Assembly: GCF_036320965.1 (NCBI RefSeq)
Contig: NC_092262.1
Location: 2,170,701 to 2,234,700, forward strand
Length of the DNA: 64,000 nt
Direction of reading: 5' to 3'
Source: Panulirus ornatus
Taxonomy: Eukaryota; Arthropoda; Malacostraca; Decapoda; Palinuridae
Shown: positions 18,661-35,324 of the stretch, one piece after another
Layout of the letters: the number at the start of each line of letters is the position of its first letter
How positions within the stretch are numbered: the first letter of the stretch is position 1
Position numbers and translations under genes: made by a program
Notes under the pieces: model-generated
Databases searched by the model: none
What the model saw: only the letters and a program-made list of their open reading frames with translations
What the model was told of the DNA's origin: nothing

Positions 18661-19630
18661 AAGTTTGGCAGGAGGTCTGTTGAGTGGGTCTGGGCTGGGG
18701 ACAGGGAGTTAACAGGGGGATATTAGGGCATTAAGAGGACAGAAGTGGAATACCTAACAGAGATGGGGGTTGTACCAAGGGTTGCTAGAACGTTAAGAGG
18801 GTTTGAAACAGAATGCTAACAGGAGGAGACGTTGGTCGTAACGGGAGACAGCAAGGCGTTTGAGGGGAGTATCAACAGGTGGTGATGTGAAGCCAAGAGG
18901 GGATGGGAATGGGACGTTAACAGACAGACGGGGGTCATAACGGGGGGGGGGACGTTAAGGAGGGGGGGGGGAGAAATGGATAGTTAACAGGCAGACAAGG
19001 GGCGTTAATTAGGTGACGTTAGCAGGCATTAAGGTGGTTGGGGGGGGGGGGTGAGTGTTACAAATGAAAAACTAACAGGTGGACGGGGTCGTAACAGAGG
19101 ACGTTAGCGAGCGTTAAGGAATAAGAAACGGAACGCACACGTTAAGGAATAAGAAATGGAACGCACACATTAAGGAATAAGAAATGGAACGCACACGTTA
19201 AGGAATAAGAAATGGAACGCATGCAAATTAGAGACGGGTGGAGCTACCAGGTGCCGGGGCGCTAAAGGGGGGAGACGGGGAGTCCACGATGGGTTACCTT
19301 GGCGCCAGCTGCTGTAAGGGGAAGACGCCAGCACCAACGGGAGACAGATGGGGTTGGTGGAGACGGGGCGCTAACGGGGAAGGAGGAGAGACGGGTCGCT
19401 TACGGGGTGGAGGAGACGGGGCACTCTCAGTATGGATGGGACGGGGCGATATCGGAGTGGAGGGCCCGGGGCGCAACTGCAGTGGATGGGACAGGGCGCT
19501 AATAGGGAGAGGGAGATGGTGCTGACGTGGAAGGGACGGGGCGGTTATGAGGTACAGGAAAGGGGGGTACTATGATGGAATAGACGGGGCGCTGGGCTGG
19601 ATGGAACAGAAGGTGTGGGTGCTGGGAGAC
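18661..19630. repeat. G-rich degenerate tandem-like region with long G runs
   Basis: The plus strand is strongly purine- and G-rich and repeats loose variants of GTTAACAGG and of GACGGGGCGCTAACGGGG at irregular spacing. Runs of 10, 10 and 12 G occur at 18942-18951, 18962-18971 and 19040-19051. Open frames here are low-complexity Gly/Arg-rich and look accidental. It is probably a diverged minisatellite. Confidence 0.6.
19113..19224. repeat. 28-bp minisatellite, four units
   Basis: Four adjacent 28-bp units starting at 19113, 19141, 19169 and 19197, each beginning (G/A)TTAAGGAATAAGAAA and ending GGAACGCACAC (the last ends GCATGC). Units differ at only a few positions. Confidence 0.95.
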
Positions 19631-20104
19631 GGGAGGGGAGACAGATTCGGGTAGTTAAGGCGATAGATCTGTTGCAGGTAAATATAGGAAAGAAAACGGA
19701 GAAAAATATATACAAATTTCACACTAAATAAAATATTACAAAAAAAAATGGAAAGAAAAGGCGACGGGAGAGGAGTGGGAAGGGAAAAATATGACCAGAG
19801 GGAAAAAAAAAAAATACCCACAGACTAGGAGGAAAAGAATGACAAGAACACGATCACAAGACCAGGTTGGCGGGAGCCAGTGGGGGAAAAAAAAAAACTC
19901 AGAAAATGGGAGGCACAGGAAAAGAAAACGGGAGATAGGAATAATGTAACGAGAAACGTTCGGTCGAGTTTGGTGGGGGAAAAAATATGTTATGATAACG
20001 TGGAACATTTTGTAAACAGACGAATTTTACAGACTGGGGAAACATCTGATCGATGGGAAATTTGGAGTAAGGAAAAATATGAAATGGAAAAATACGTCAT
20101 GACG

Positions 20105-20105
<1 letters not shown>
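19631..20105. other. A-rich unassigned sequence
   Basis: A-rich on the plus strand, with many short A runs (for example near 19740, 19800 and 19885). I recognise no gene or known element. The open frame at 19880-20209 runs into TA repeat and is not convincing. Confidence 0.55.

Positions 20106-20200
<95 letters not shown>
20106..20200. repeat. (TA)n microsatellite
   Basis: About 95 bp of TA ending ATACATAT and passing straight into RTE codons for Lys-Gly-Lys (residue about 57). Confidence 0.98.
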
Positions 20201-22656
20201 CAAGGGTAAAGGGGAAGAGCGGTTTGTGAATGTCTTGGGAGTAAAGTCATGGGTTAGTGAGAGGACAATAGCAAGTGAAGGAGTAGCACTACTCCTGAAA
20301 CATGAGTTGTGGGAGTATATGATAGAATGTAAGAAAGTAAATTCTAGATTAATATGAGTAAAACTGACAGTTGATTGAGAAAGATGGGTGATTATTGGTG
20401 CATATGCACCGGGGCATGAGAAGAAAGATCATGAGAGGCAAGTGTTTTGGGAGCAGCTGAATGAGTGTGGTGGTGGTTTTGATGCACAAGACCGGGTTGT
20501 AATGATCGGTGATTTGAATGCAAAGGTGAGTAATGTGGCAGTTGAGGGAATAATTGGTATACATGGGGTGTTCAGTGTTGTAAATGGAAATGGTGAAGAG
20601 CTTGTAGATTTATTTGCTGAAAAAGGATTGGTAATTGGGAATACCTGGTTTAAAAAGCGAGATATACATAAGTATGCGTATGTAAGTAGGAGAGATGGCT
20701 AGAGAGCGTTATTGGATTACCTGTTAATTGACAGGCGCGCGAAAGAGAGAGTTTTCGATGTTAATGTGCTAAGATGTGCAACTGGAGGGATGTCTGATAA
20801 TTATCTTGTGGAGGCGGAGGTGAAGATTTGAATGGGTTATCAGAAAAGAAGAGAGAATGTTAGGGTGAAGAGGGTGATGAGAGTAACTTAACTTGGGAAG
20901 GAGACATGTGTGAGGAAGGACCAGGAGAGTACAGAATGGAAAAAGGTGAGAACAATGGAGGTAAGGGGAGTGGGGGAGGAATGGGATGTATTTAGGGAAG
21001 CAGTGATGGCTTCCGCAAAAGATGCTTGTGGCATGAGAAGCGTGGGAGGTGGGTTGATTAGAAAGGGTAGTGAGTTGTGGGAAGAAGAAGTAAGATTATC
21101 AGTGAAAGAGAAGAGAGAGGCATTCGGACGATTTTTGCAGGGAAAAAATCCAAATGAGTGGGAGTTGTATAAAAGAAAAAGACAGGAGGTCAAGAGAAAG
21201 GTGCAAGAGGTGAAAAAGAGGGCAAATGAGAGTTGGGGTGAGAGAGTATCATTAAATTTTAGGGAGAATGAAAGATGTTCTGGAAGTAGGTAAATAAAGT
21301 GCGTAAGACAAGGGAGCAAATGGGAACTTCAGTGAAGGGGGCTAATGGGGAGGTGACAACAAGTAGTGGTGATGTGAGAAGGAGATGGAGTGAGTATTGT
21401 GAAGGTTTGTTGAATGTGTTTGATGATAGAGTGGCAGATATAGTGTGTTTTGATCGACGTGGTATGCAAAGTGAGAGAGTTCGGGAAAATGATTTGGTAA
21501 ACTGAGAGGAGGTAGTAAAAGCTTTGCGGAAGATGAAAGCCGGCAAGGCAGTAGGCTCGGATGGTATTGCAGTGGAATTTATTAAAAAAGCGGTGACTGT
21601 ATTGTTGACTGGTTGGTAAGGATATTTAATGTATGTATGATTCATGGTGAGGTGCCAGAGGATTGGCGGAATTCGTGCGTAGTGCCATTGTATAAAGGCA
21701 AAGGGGATAAGAGTGAGTGCTGAAATTACAGAGGTATAAGTTTGTTGAGTATTCCTGGTAAATTATATGGGAGGGTATTGATTGAGAGGGTGAGGGCATG
21801 TACAGAGCATCAGATTGGGGAAGAGCAGTGTAGTTTCAGAAGTGGTAGTAAATGTGTGGATCAGGTATTTGCTTTGAAGAATGTATGTGAGAAATACTTA
21901 GAAAAGCAAATGGATTTGTATATAGCATTTATGGATCTTGAGAAGGAATATGATACAGTTGATAGAGATGCTCTCTGGAAAGTACTAAGAATATTTGGTG
22001 TGGGAGGCAAGATGTTAGAAGCAGTGAAAAGTTTTTATCGAGAATGTAAGGTATGTGTTCGTGTAGGAAGAGAGGAAAGTGATTGGTTCTCAGTGAATGT
22101 AGGTTTGCGGCAGGGGTGTGTGATGTCTCCATGGATGTTTAATTTGTTTATGGATGGGGTTGTTAGGGAGGTGAATGCAAGAGTTTTGGAAAGAGGGGCA
22201 AGTATGCAGTATGTTGTGGATGAGAGAGCTTGGGAAGTGAGTCAGTTGTTGTTCGCTGATGATACAGCGCTGGTGGCTGATTCATGTGAGAAACTACAGA
22301 AGCTGGCGAATGAGTTTGGTAACGTGTGTGAAAGAGGAAAGTTAAGAGTAAATGTGAATAAGAGCAAGGTTATTAGGTACAGTAGGGTTGAGGGTCAAGT
22401 CAATTGGGAGGTAAGTTTGAACGGAGAAAAACTGGAGGAAGTAAAGTGTTTTAGATATCTGGGAGTTGTTCTGGCAGCGGATGGAACCATGGAAGCGGAA
22501 GTGAATCATGGGGTGGGGGAGGGGGCGAAAATCCTGGGAGCCTTGAAGAATGTTTGGAAGTCGAGAACATTATCTCGGAAAGCAAAAATGGTTATGTTTG
22601 AAGGAATAGTGGTTCCAAAAATGTTGTATGGTTGCGAGGCGTGGGATATGGATAGA
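20198..22656 (+). mobile_element. RTE-like retrotransposon, 5' truncated, decayed
   Basis: Residues about 57-877 on the plus strand, starting at [11 protein letters not shown]. Many stops and frameshifts occur in the endonuclease and linker (for example near 20356, 20700, 20830, 21290, 21505 and 21720). From 21742 the RT frame is open through [20 protein letters not shown] and FADDT. At 22656-22658 the sequence jumps back to residue about 515, with AGT shared at the joint. The copies at 40306 and 46524 (inverted) have the same 5' end point. Confidence 0.9.
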
Positions 22657-23707
22657 GTGGAATTTATTAGAAAAGGTGGTGACTGTATTGTTTACTGGTT
22701 GGTAAGGTTATTTAATGTATGTATCACTCCTGGTGAGGTGCCTGAGGATTGGCGGAATGCTTGCATAGTGCCATTCTACAAAGGCAAAGGGAATGCAAGT
22801 GAGTGCTCAAACTACAGATGTATAAAATTGTTGAGTATTCCTGGGAAACTGTATGGACGGTTTTGACTGAGTGGGTGAAGGCATGTACAGAGCAGCAAAT
22901 TGGGGAAGAGCAGTGTGGTTTCAGAAGTGGTAGAGTATGTGTGGATCAGGTGTTTGCTTTGAAGAATGTATGTGAGAAATACTTAGAAAAGCAAATGGAT
23001 TTGTATGTAGCATTTATGGATCTGGAGGTGGCATATGATAGAGTTGATAGAGATGATCAGTGTAATGCACTAAGAATATATGGTGCGGGAGGCAAGTTGT
23101 TAGAAGCAGTGAAAACTTTCTATCGAGGATGTAAGGCATGTGTACATGTAGGAAGAGAGGAAAGTGATTGGTTGTCAGTGAATGTAGGTTTGCGGCAGGG
23201 GTGTGTGATATATCCATACTTGTTTAATTTGTTTATGGATGAGTTTGTTTGGGAGGTGAATGCAAGAGTTTTGGAAAGAGGGGCAAGTATGCAGTCTGTT
23301 TTGGATGAGAGAGCTTGGGAAGTGACTCAGTTGTTGTTTGCTGATGTTGCAGCGCTGGTGGCTGATTCATGTGAGAAACTGCAAAAGCTGATGACTGAGT
23401 TTGGTAAAGTGTGTGAAAGAAGAAAGCTGAGAGTAAATGTGAATAAGAGCAAGGTTATTAGGTACAGTAGGGTTGATGGACATGTCAATTGGGAGGTGAG
23501 TTTGAATGGAGAGAAAATGGAGGAAGTGAAGTGTTTTAGATACCTGGGAGTAGATTAGGCAGCGGGTGCAACCTTGGAAGCGAAAATGAATCATAGGGTG
23601 GGCGAGGGGGCAAAAGTTCTGGGATCGTTGAAGAATGTGTGGAAGTCGAGAACATTATCTCGGAAAGCAAAAATGGGTATGCTTGAGGGAATTGTTGTTC
23701 CAACAAC
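22657..23707 (+). mobile_element. RTE-like retrotransposon, duplicated RT segment
   Basis: A second, diverged run of residues about 515-866 directly after the first copy, giving a partial tandem duplication of the RT domain. A frameshift lies near 22860. The catalytic box reads FADVA instead of FADDT, so both catalytic-site function and later residues are compromised. It ends at codons VVPT, joined to an inverted segment. Confidence 0.88.
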
Positions 23708-24632
23708 GTTTTTCCATTATGTACTCAGTCTCTCCTGGTACTTCTTCACACAAGTCTCCTTCACAAGCTCACTTACACTTATCACTTTCTTCACCCCAAC
23801 ATTCTCCCTTCTTTTCTGAAACCCTCTACACATCTTCACCTTCACCTCCAAAAGATAATGATTCGACAACCCTCCAGTTGCACCTATCAGCACATTAACT
23901 TCCAGAAGTCTCTCTTTCGCGCGCCTCTTAATTAACACGTAATCCAATAACGCTCTCTGGCCATCTCTCCTACTTACATACGTATACTTATGTATATCTC
24001 GCTTTTTAAATCAGGTATTCCCAATCACCAGTCCTTTTTCAGCACAAAAATCTACAGGCTCTTCACCATTTCCTTTTACAACACTGAACACACCATGTTC
24101 ACCAATTATTCCCTCAACTGCCATATTACTCACCTTTGAATTCAAATCACCCATCACTATAACCCGGTCTCGTGCATCAAAACTACTAACACGTTCACTC
24201 AACTGCTCCCAAAATACTTGCCCTTCATGATCTTTCTTCTCATGCCCAGGTGCATATGCACCAATAATCACCCATCTCTCTCCATCCACTTTTAGTTTTA
24301 TCCATATTAATCTAGAGTTTACTTTCTTACACTTTATCACATACTCCCACAACTCCTGTTTCAGGAGTAGTGCTACGCCTTCCCTTGCTCTTGTCCTCTC
24401 ACTAACCCCTGACTTTACTCACAAAACATTCCCAAACCTTTCTTCCGCTTTATGCTTGATCTTCTTTTCACTCAGCGCCAAAACATCCAGGTTCCTTTCC
24501 CCAAGCATACTACCTATCTCTTCTTTTTTCTCATCTTGGTTACATCCACACACATTTATAAACCCGAATTTAAGTCTTCGAGGAGGATGAGCACACCCCG
24601 CGTTAGTCCTTCTTCTGTTTTCCGTTTTAGAA
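23708..24632 (-). mobile_element. Inverted RTE-like endonuclease segment
   Basis: On the minus strand this holds residues about 305 down to 1 and a few bases of 5' UTR. GAYAPG and GDLN are readable; several stops and a changed start codon make it non-coding. It is flanked on both sides by plus-strand copies of the same stretch of about 40 bp, coding for residues about 853-866 (23667-23707 and 24634-24673), which resembles a duplicated target. Confidence 0.85.
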
Positions 24633-25481
24633 TCAAAAATGGGTATGTTTGAAGGAATAGTGGTTCCAACAATGTTATATGCTTGCGAGACGTGGGCTAT
24701 CGATAGAGTTGTGCGGAGGAGGGTGGATGTGCTGGAAATGTGATGTTTTAGGACAATATGTGTTGTGAGGTGGCTTGATCGAGTAAGTAAAAATAGGGTA
24801 AGAGAGATGTGTGGTAGTAAAATGATTGTGGTTGTGAGAGCAAAAGAGGTTGTTTTGAAATGGGTTGGTCACATGGACAGAATGAGTGAGGAATGATTGA
24901 CCAAAAGGATATATGTGTCAGAGGTTGAGGGGACGAGGAGAAGTGGAAGACCAAATTGGAGATGGAAAGATATAGTGAAAAAGATTTTGAGTGATCGAGG
25001 CTGAACAGGCAGGAGTCTGAAAGGCTTGAAAGGAATAGAGTGAATTGGAACAATGAGGTATACCGGGGTCGACGTGCTGTCAGTGGATTGAACCAGGGCA
25101 TTTGAAGCGTCTGGGCTAAACTATGGAAAGTTGTGTGGGTCCTGGATGTGGAAATGGAGCTGTGGTTTTGGTTCATCATTACATGACAGCTAGAGACTTA
25201 GTTTGAATGAATGTAGCCTTTGTTGTCTTTTTCTAGCGCTACGTCGCGCACATGCGGGGAGCGGGGTTCTTATTTCATATGTGGCGGGGTGGCGATGGAA
25301 TGAACAAAGGCAGACAGTAATAATGATCTAAATGTGTTGATGTGTATATGTCTGTATGTGTATATATATGTATACGTTGAGATGTATAGGTATGTATATT
25401 TGTGTGTTTCCTTGCGGTACCTCGCTAACGGGGAGACAGCGACAAAGCAAAATAATAAGAAAAAAAAAAGAAAAAAAAAAA
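24633..25481 (+). mobile_element. RTE-like retrotransposon 3' end, long-tail type
   Basis: Residues about 853-998 with several stops and frameshifts, then the long 3' UTR (from about 25095) with terminal hairpin and an A-rich end at 25481, where a gap begins. Confidence 0.87.
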
Positions 25482-25581
25482 NNNNNNNNNNNNNNNNNNN
25501 NNNNNNNNNNNNNNNNNNNNNNNNNNNNNNNNNNNNNNNNNNNNNNNNNNNNNNNNNNNNNNNNNNNNNNNNNNNNNNNNN
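25482..25581. other. Assembly gap, 100 N
   Basis: Exactly 100 N between an A-rich RTE tail and (TA)n. The true distance is unknown. Confidence 0.99.
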
Positions 25582-25900
<319 letters not shown>

Positions 25901-25940
<40 letters not shown>

Positions 25941-26725
25941 TTATACTTTGTCGCTGTCTCCCGCGTTTGCGAGGTAGCGCAAGGAAACAGACGAAAAAAA
26001 TGGCCCCCCCCCCCCATACACATGTACATACACACGTCCACACACGCAAATATACATACCTACACAGCTTTCCATGGTTTACCCCAGACGCTTCACATGC
26101 CTTGATTCAATCCACTGACAGCACGTCAAACCCTGTATACCACATCGCTCCAATTCACTCTATTCCTTGCCCTCCTTTCACCCTCCTGCATGTTCAGGCC
26201 CCGATCACACAAAATCTTTTTCACTCCATCTTTCCACCTCCAATTTGGTCTCCCTCTTCTCCTCGTTCCCTCCACCTCCGACACATATATCCTCTTGGTC
26301 AATCTTTCCTCACTCATTCTCTCCATGTGCCCAAACCATTTCAAAACACCCTCTTCTGCTCTCTCAACCACGCTCTTTTTATTTCCACACATCTCTCTTA
26401 CCCTTACGTTACTTACTCGATCAAACCACCTCACACCACACATTGTCCTCAAACATCTCATTTCCAGCACATCCATCCTCCTGCGCACAACTCTATCCAT
26501 AGCCCACGCCTCGCAACCATACAACATTGTTGGAACCACTATTCCTTCAAACATACCCATTTTTGCTTTCCGAGATAATGTTCTCGACTTCCACACATTT
26601 TTCAAGGCTCCCAAAATTTTCGCCCCCTCCCCCACCCTATGATCCACTTCCGCTTCCATGGTTCCATCCGCTGACAGATCCACTCCCAGATATCTAAAAC
26701 ACTTCACTTCCTCCAGTTTTTCTCC
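25901..26725 (-). mobile_element. RTE-like retrotransposon, 3' fragment
   Basis: After 23 bp of TA (25901-25923) comes a T run, the short-type tail, a stop at 26126-26128, and an open frame for residues about 800-998. The 5' end meets (TA)n at the codons for Asn-Gly-Glu-Lys (sense ATGGAGAAA). It lies between a non-autonomous element and a PLE that are adjacent in the first block, so it looks like a later insertion. Confidence 0.92.
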
Positions 26726-31158
<4,433 letters not shown>

Positions 31159-31184
31159 ATATATATATATATATATATATATAT
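31159..31184. repeat. (TA)n microsatellite, short
   Basis: 26 bp of TA, the counterpart of 14606-14643. Confidence 0.96.
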
Positions 31185-31205
31185 TTTTTTATTATTATAC
31201 TTTGT

Positions 31206-31233
31206 CGCTGTCTCCCGCGTTTGCGAGGTAGCG
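31206..31233 (-). other. Terminal hairpin of the RTE 3' UTR (representative)
   Basis: A 28-bp imperfect palindrome: outer CGCT pairs with AGCG, inner CTC and CGC pair with GAG and GCG around a GTTT loop. It sits just before the A-rich 3' end in every RTE tail in the window and recurs in variant form at the 3' end of the non-autonomous elements. By analogy with other non-LTR elements it may be the RT recognition structure; that is inference. Confidence 0.7.
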
Positions 31234-31377
31234 CAAGGAAACAGACGAAAGAAATGGCCACCCCCCCATACACATGTACATACATACGTCCACACACGCA
31301 AATATACATACCTACACAGCTTTCCATGGTTTACCCCAGACTCTTCACATGCCTTGCTTCAATCCACTGACAGCACG

Positions 31378-34374
31378 TCAACCCCGGTATACCACATCGC
31401 TCCAATTCACTCTATTCCTTGCCCTCCTTTCACCCTCCTGCATGTTCAGGCCCCGATCACACAAAATCTTTTTCACTCCATCTTTCCACCTCCAATTTGG
31501 TCTCCCTCTTCTCCTTGTTCCCTCCACCTCCGACACATATATCCTCTTGGTCAATCTTTCCTCACTCATCCTCTCCATGTGCCCAAACCACTTCAAAACA
31601 CCCTCTTCTGCTCTCTCAACCACGCTCTTTTTATTTCCACACATCTCTCTTACCCTTACGTTACTCACTCGATCAAACCACCTCACACCACACATTGTCC
31701 TCAAACATCTCATTTCCAGCACATCCATCCTCCTGCGCACAACTCTATCCATAGCCCACGCCTCGCAACCATACAACATTGTTGGAACCACTATTCCTTC
31801 AAACATACCCATTTTTGCTTTCCGAGATAATGTTCTCGACTTCCACACATTCTTCAAGGCCCCCAGGATTTTCGCCCCCTCCCCCACCCTATGATCCACT
31901 TCCGCTTCCATGGTTCCATCCGCTGCCAGATCCACTCCCAGATATCTAAAACACTTCACTTCCTCCAGTTTTTCTCCATTCAAACTCACCTCCCAATTGA
32001 CTTGACCCTCAACCCTACTGTACCTAATAACCTTGCTCTTATTCACATTTACTCTTAACTTTCTTCTTCCACACACTTTTCCAAACTCAGTCACCAGCTT
32101 CTGCAGTTTCTCACATGAATCAGCCACCAGCGCTGTATCATCAGCGAACAACAACTGACTCACTTCCCAAGCTCTCTCATCCCCAACAGACTTCATACTT
32201 GCCCCTCTTTCCAAAACTCTTGCATTTACCTCCCTAACAACCCCATCCATAAACAAATTAAACAACCATGGAGACATCACACACCCCTGCCGCAAACCTA
32301 CATTCACTGAGAACCAATCACTTTCCTCTCTTCCTACACGTACACATGCCTTACATCCTCGATAAAAACTTTTCACTGCTTCTAACAACTTTCCTCCCAC
32401 ACCATATATTCTTAATACCTTCCACAGAGCATCTCTATCAACTCTATCATATGCCTTCTCTAGATCCATAAATGCTACATACAAATCCATTTGCTTTTCT
32501 AAGTATTTCTCACATACATTCTTCAAAGCAAACACCTGATCCACACATCCTCTACCACTTCTGAAACCACACTGCTCTTCCCCAATCTGATGCTCTGTAC
32601 ATGCCTTCACCCTCTCAATCAATACCCTCCCACATAATTTACCAGGAATACTCAACAAACTTATACCTCCGTAATTTGAGCACTCACTCTTATCCCCTTT
32701 GCCTTTGTACAATGGCACTATGCACGCATTCCGCCAATCCTCAGGCACCTCACCATGAGTCATACATACATTAAATAACCTTACCAACCAGTCAACAATA
32801 CAGTCACCCCCTTTTTTAATAAATTCCACTGCAATACCATCCAAACCTGCTGCCTTGCCGGCTTTCATCTTCCGCAAACCTTTCACTACCTCTTCTCTGT
32901 TTACCAAATCATTTTCCCTAACCCTCTCACTTTGCACACCACCTCGACCAAAACACCCTATATCTGCCACTCTATCATCAAACACATTCAACAAACCTTC
33001 AAAATACTCACTCCATCTCCTTCTCACATCACCACTACTTGTTATCACCTCCCCATTTGCGCCCTTCACTGAAGATCCCATTTGCTCCCTTGTCTTACGC
33101 ACTTTATTTACCTCCTTCCAGAACATCTTTTTATTCTCCCTAAAATTTAATGATACTCTCTCACCCCAACTCTCATTTGCCCTTTTTTTCACCTCTTGCA
33201 CCTTTCTCTTGACCTCCTGTCTCTTTCTTTTATACATCTCCCACTCAATTGCATTTTTTCCCTGCAAAAATCGTCCAAATGCATCTCTCTTCTCTTTCAC
33301 TAATACTCTTACTTCTTCATCCCACCACTCACTACCCTTTCTAATCAACCCACCTCCCACTCTTCTCATGCCACAAGCATCTTTTGCGCAATCCATCACT
33401 GATTCCCTAAATACATCCCATTCCTCCCCCACTCCCCTTACTTCCATTGTTCTCACCTTTTTCCATTCTGTACTCAGTCTCTCCTGGTACTTCCTCACAC
33501 AGGTCTCCTTCTCAAGCTCACTTACTCTCACCACCCTCTTCACCCCAACATTCACTCTTCTTTTCTGAAAACCCATACAAATCTTCACCTTAGCCTCCAC
33601 AAGATAATGATCAGACATCCCACCAGTTGCACCTCTTAGCACATTAACATCCAAAAGTCTCTCTTTCGCACGCCTGTCAATTAACACGTAATCCAATAAC
33701 GCTCTCTGGCCATCTCTCCTACTTACATAAGTATACTTATGTATATCTCGCTTTTTAAACCAGGTATTCCCAATCATCAGTCCTTTTTCAGCACATAAAT
33801 CTACAAGCTCTTCACCATTTCCATTTACAACACTGAACACCCCATGTATACCAACTATTCCCTCAACTGCCACATTACTCACCTTTGCATTCAAATCACC
33901 CATCACTATGACCCGGTCTCGTGCATCAAAACCACTAACACACTCATTCAGCTGCTCCCAAAACACTTGCCTCTCTTGATCTTTCTTCTCATGCCCAGGT
34001 GCATATGCACCAATAATCACCCACCTCTCTCCATCAACTTTCAGTTTTACCCATATTAATCGAGAATTTACTTTCTTACACTCTACCACATACTCCCACA
34101 ACTCCTGTTTCAGGAGTATTGCTACTCCTTCCCTTGCTCTTGTCCTCTCACTAACCCCTAACTTTACTCCCCAGACATTCCCAAACCACTCTTCCCCTTT
34201 ACCCTTGAGCTTCGTTTCACTCAGAGCCAAAACATCCAGGTTCCTTTCCTCAAACATACTACCTATCTCTCCTTTTTTCACATCTTGGTTACATCCACAC
34301 ACATTTAGGCACCCCACTCTGAGCCTTCGAGGAGGATGAGCACTCCCCGCGTGACTCCTTCTTCTGTTTCCCAT
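31378..34374 (-). CDS. Endonuclease-reverse transcriptase of RTE-like non-LTR retrotransposon
   Basis: A 998-residue single-ORF retrotransposon protein that would nick target DNA and copy its own RNA there (target-primed reverse transcription). The apurinic-type endonuclease spans about residues 18-262, with LNVCG 23-27 (Asn24), LSETK 51-55 (Glu53), GAYAPG 122-127, GDLN 159-162 (Asp160, Asn162) and SDH 254-256. A basic linker follows (about 270-480). The RT spans about 500-800: [10 protein letters not shown] 504-513, [11 protein letters not shown] 635-645 (Asp637), LRQGCVMSP 694-702, FADDT 743-747 (Asp745, Asp746). The C-terminal part has YGCEAWAM 868-875 and [13 protein letters not shown] 954-966. 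No RNase H or separate gag-like ORF is seen; this and the length fit RTE-type elements. Start chosen because all full copies share it. One odd point: the NYRGIS motif reads NYGGIS (Arg569 replaced by Gly), and LYGR reads LCGR, which may impair activity. Confidence 0.93.
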   Translation of the reverse strand: MGNRRRSHAGSAHPPRRLRVGCLNVCGCNQDVKKGEIGSMFEERNLDVLALSETKLKGKGEEWFGNVWGVKLGVSERTRAREGVAILLKQELWEYVVECKKVNSRLIWVKLKVDGERWVIIGAYAPGHEKKDQERQVFWEQLNECVSGFDARDRVIVMGDLNAKVSNVAVEGIVGIHGVFSVVNGNGEELVDLCAEKGLMIGNTWFKKRDIHKYTYVSRRDGQRALLDYVLIDRRAKERLLDVNVLRGATGGMSDHYLVEAKVKICMGFQKRRVNVGVKRVVRVSELEKETCVRKYQERLSTEWKKVRTMEVRGVGEEWDVFRESVMDCAKDACGMRRVGGGLIRKGSEWWDEEVRVLVKEKRDAFGRFLQGKNAIEWEMYKRKRQEVKRKVQEVKKRANESWGERVSLNFRENKKMFWKEVNKVRKTREQMGSSVKGANGEVITSSGDVRRRWSEYFEGLLNVFDDRVADIGCFGRGGVQSERVRENDLVNREEVVKGLRKMKAGKAAGLDGIAVEFIKKGGDCIVDWLVRLFNVCMTHGEVPEDWRNACIVPLYKGKGDKSECSNYGGISLLSIPGKLCGRVLIERVKACTEHQIGEEQCGFRSGRGCVDQVFALKNVCEKYLEKQMDLYVAFMDLEKAYDRVDRDALWKVLRIYGVGGKLLEAVKSFYRGCKACVRVGREESDWFSVNVGLRQGCVMSPWLFNLFMDGVVREVNARVLERGASMKSVGDERAWEVSQLLFADDTALVADSCEKLQKLVTEFGKVCGRRKLRVNVNKSKVIRYSRVEGQVNWEVSLNGEKLEEVKCFRYLGVDLAADGTMEAEVDHRVGEGAKILGALKNVWKSRTLSRKAKMGMFEGIVVPTMLYGCEAWAMDRVVRRRMDVLEMRCLRTMCGVRWFDRVSNVRVREMCGNKKSVVERAEEGVLKWFGHMERMSEERLTKRIYVSEVEGTRRRGRPNWRWKDGVKKILCDRGLNMQEGERRARNRVNWSDVVYRG

Positions 34375-34494
34375 TTTAGAAAGTTAATACAAGGAGGGGA
34401 GGATTTCTGGACCCCGCTCCCGTCCCCTCTAGTCGCTTTCTACGACACGCGAGGAATACGTGGGAAGTGTTATTTCACCCCTATCCCCAGGGAT
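34375..34494 (-). promoter_or_regulatory. RTE 5' UTR (presumed internal promoter region)
   Basis: About 120 bp between (TA)n and the start codon, conserved in the full copies (57077-57201, 62751-62874, 14476-14605). It contains TTATCCCTGGGGATAGG, itself nearly palindromic, and GTCGTAGAAGCGACTA, also nearly palindromic. Non-LTR elements usually carry an internal promoter here; no specific promoter motif was identified. Confidence 0.5.
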
Positions 34495-34970
<476 letters not shown>

Positions 34971-35165
34971 TCCCTGGGGATAGGGGAGAAAGAATATTTC
35001 TCATGTATTCCATGCATGTCGTAGAAGGCGACTGAAAGGGAAGGGAGCGGGGGGCTGGAAATCTTCCCCTCTCAATTTTTTTTTTCCAAAAAAAGGAACA
35101 GAGAAGGGGGCCAATTGAGGATACCTCACTAATGTGAGGATACCTCGCTAATGCGGGAAATGGCG
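34971..35165 (+). mobile_element. Non-autonomous RTE-associated element, variant
   Basis: Begins with TCCCTGGGGATAGG and the GTCGTAGAAGGCGACT block, then a T run and AACAGAGAAGGGGGCC. It has lost the central loop and instead has two near-identical copies of a 20-bp piece (35117-35136 and 35137-35156, GAGGATACCTC plus ACTAATG or GCTAATG). It ends with CGGGAAATGGCGAATA. Confidence 0.78.
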
Positions 35166-35324
35166 AATAATATGAAAGAGCGGTGTAAGTATGTATATTT
35201 GCGTCTGTGGACGTATGTATATACATGTGTTTGGGGGTGAGTTGGGCCATTTCTTTCGTCTGTTTCCTTGCGCTACCTCGCAAACGTGGGAGACAGCGAC
35301 AAAGTATAATAAAAAAAAATGAAT
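35166..35324 (+). mobile_element. RTE 3' tail fragment, short type
   Basis: Only the last part of an RTE 3' UTR: TATATTTGCGT, GGGCCATTTCTTTCG, the terminal hairpin, and an A-rich end. The coding region is absent. It is followed at once by the 5'-truncated start of another RTE copy. Confidence 0.8.

Larger units (their letters stand above)
31185..34494 (-). mobile_element. RTE-like retrotransposon, full length with intact ORF
   Basis: The only complete copy with an uninterrupted frame: 5' UTR 34375-34494 (sense start TTATCCCTGGGG next to TA), ORF 31378-34374, short-type 3' UTR 31185-31377 with the terminal hairpin and an AT-rich end. Both ends abut TA. No target-site duplication can be defined, because the flanks are simple repeat. 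This copy serves as the reference for residue numbers here. Confidence 0.95.

Noticed and set aside
19113..19224. CRISPR-like array
   Set aside because: The 28-bp units are directly adjacent with no spacers, so it is a minisatellite; the genome is also eukaryotic.
19238..19525. 95-codon Gly/Arg-rich open frame
   Set aside because: Lies in the G-rich degenerate repeat; low complexity, no conserved motif, no supporting start context.
19880..20209. 109-codon frame running into TA
   Set aside because: A-rich sequence with the last third made of TA repeat; nothing recognisable.
26190..26642. Repeated 111-168 codon open frames on the strand opposite the RTE 3' region (for example starting [11 protein letters not shown])
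   Set aside because: They recur wherever RTE residues 836-978 occur, are exactly antisense to them, and vary with the coding strand. They are shadows kept open by codon composition.
31206..31233. tRNA-like or SINE head in the RTE tail
   Set aside because: The GCGAGGTAGCG stretch looks B-box-like at a glance, but no A box or cloverleaf could be built; it reads better as a short hairpin.
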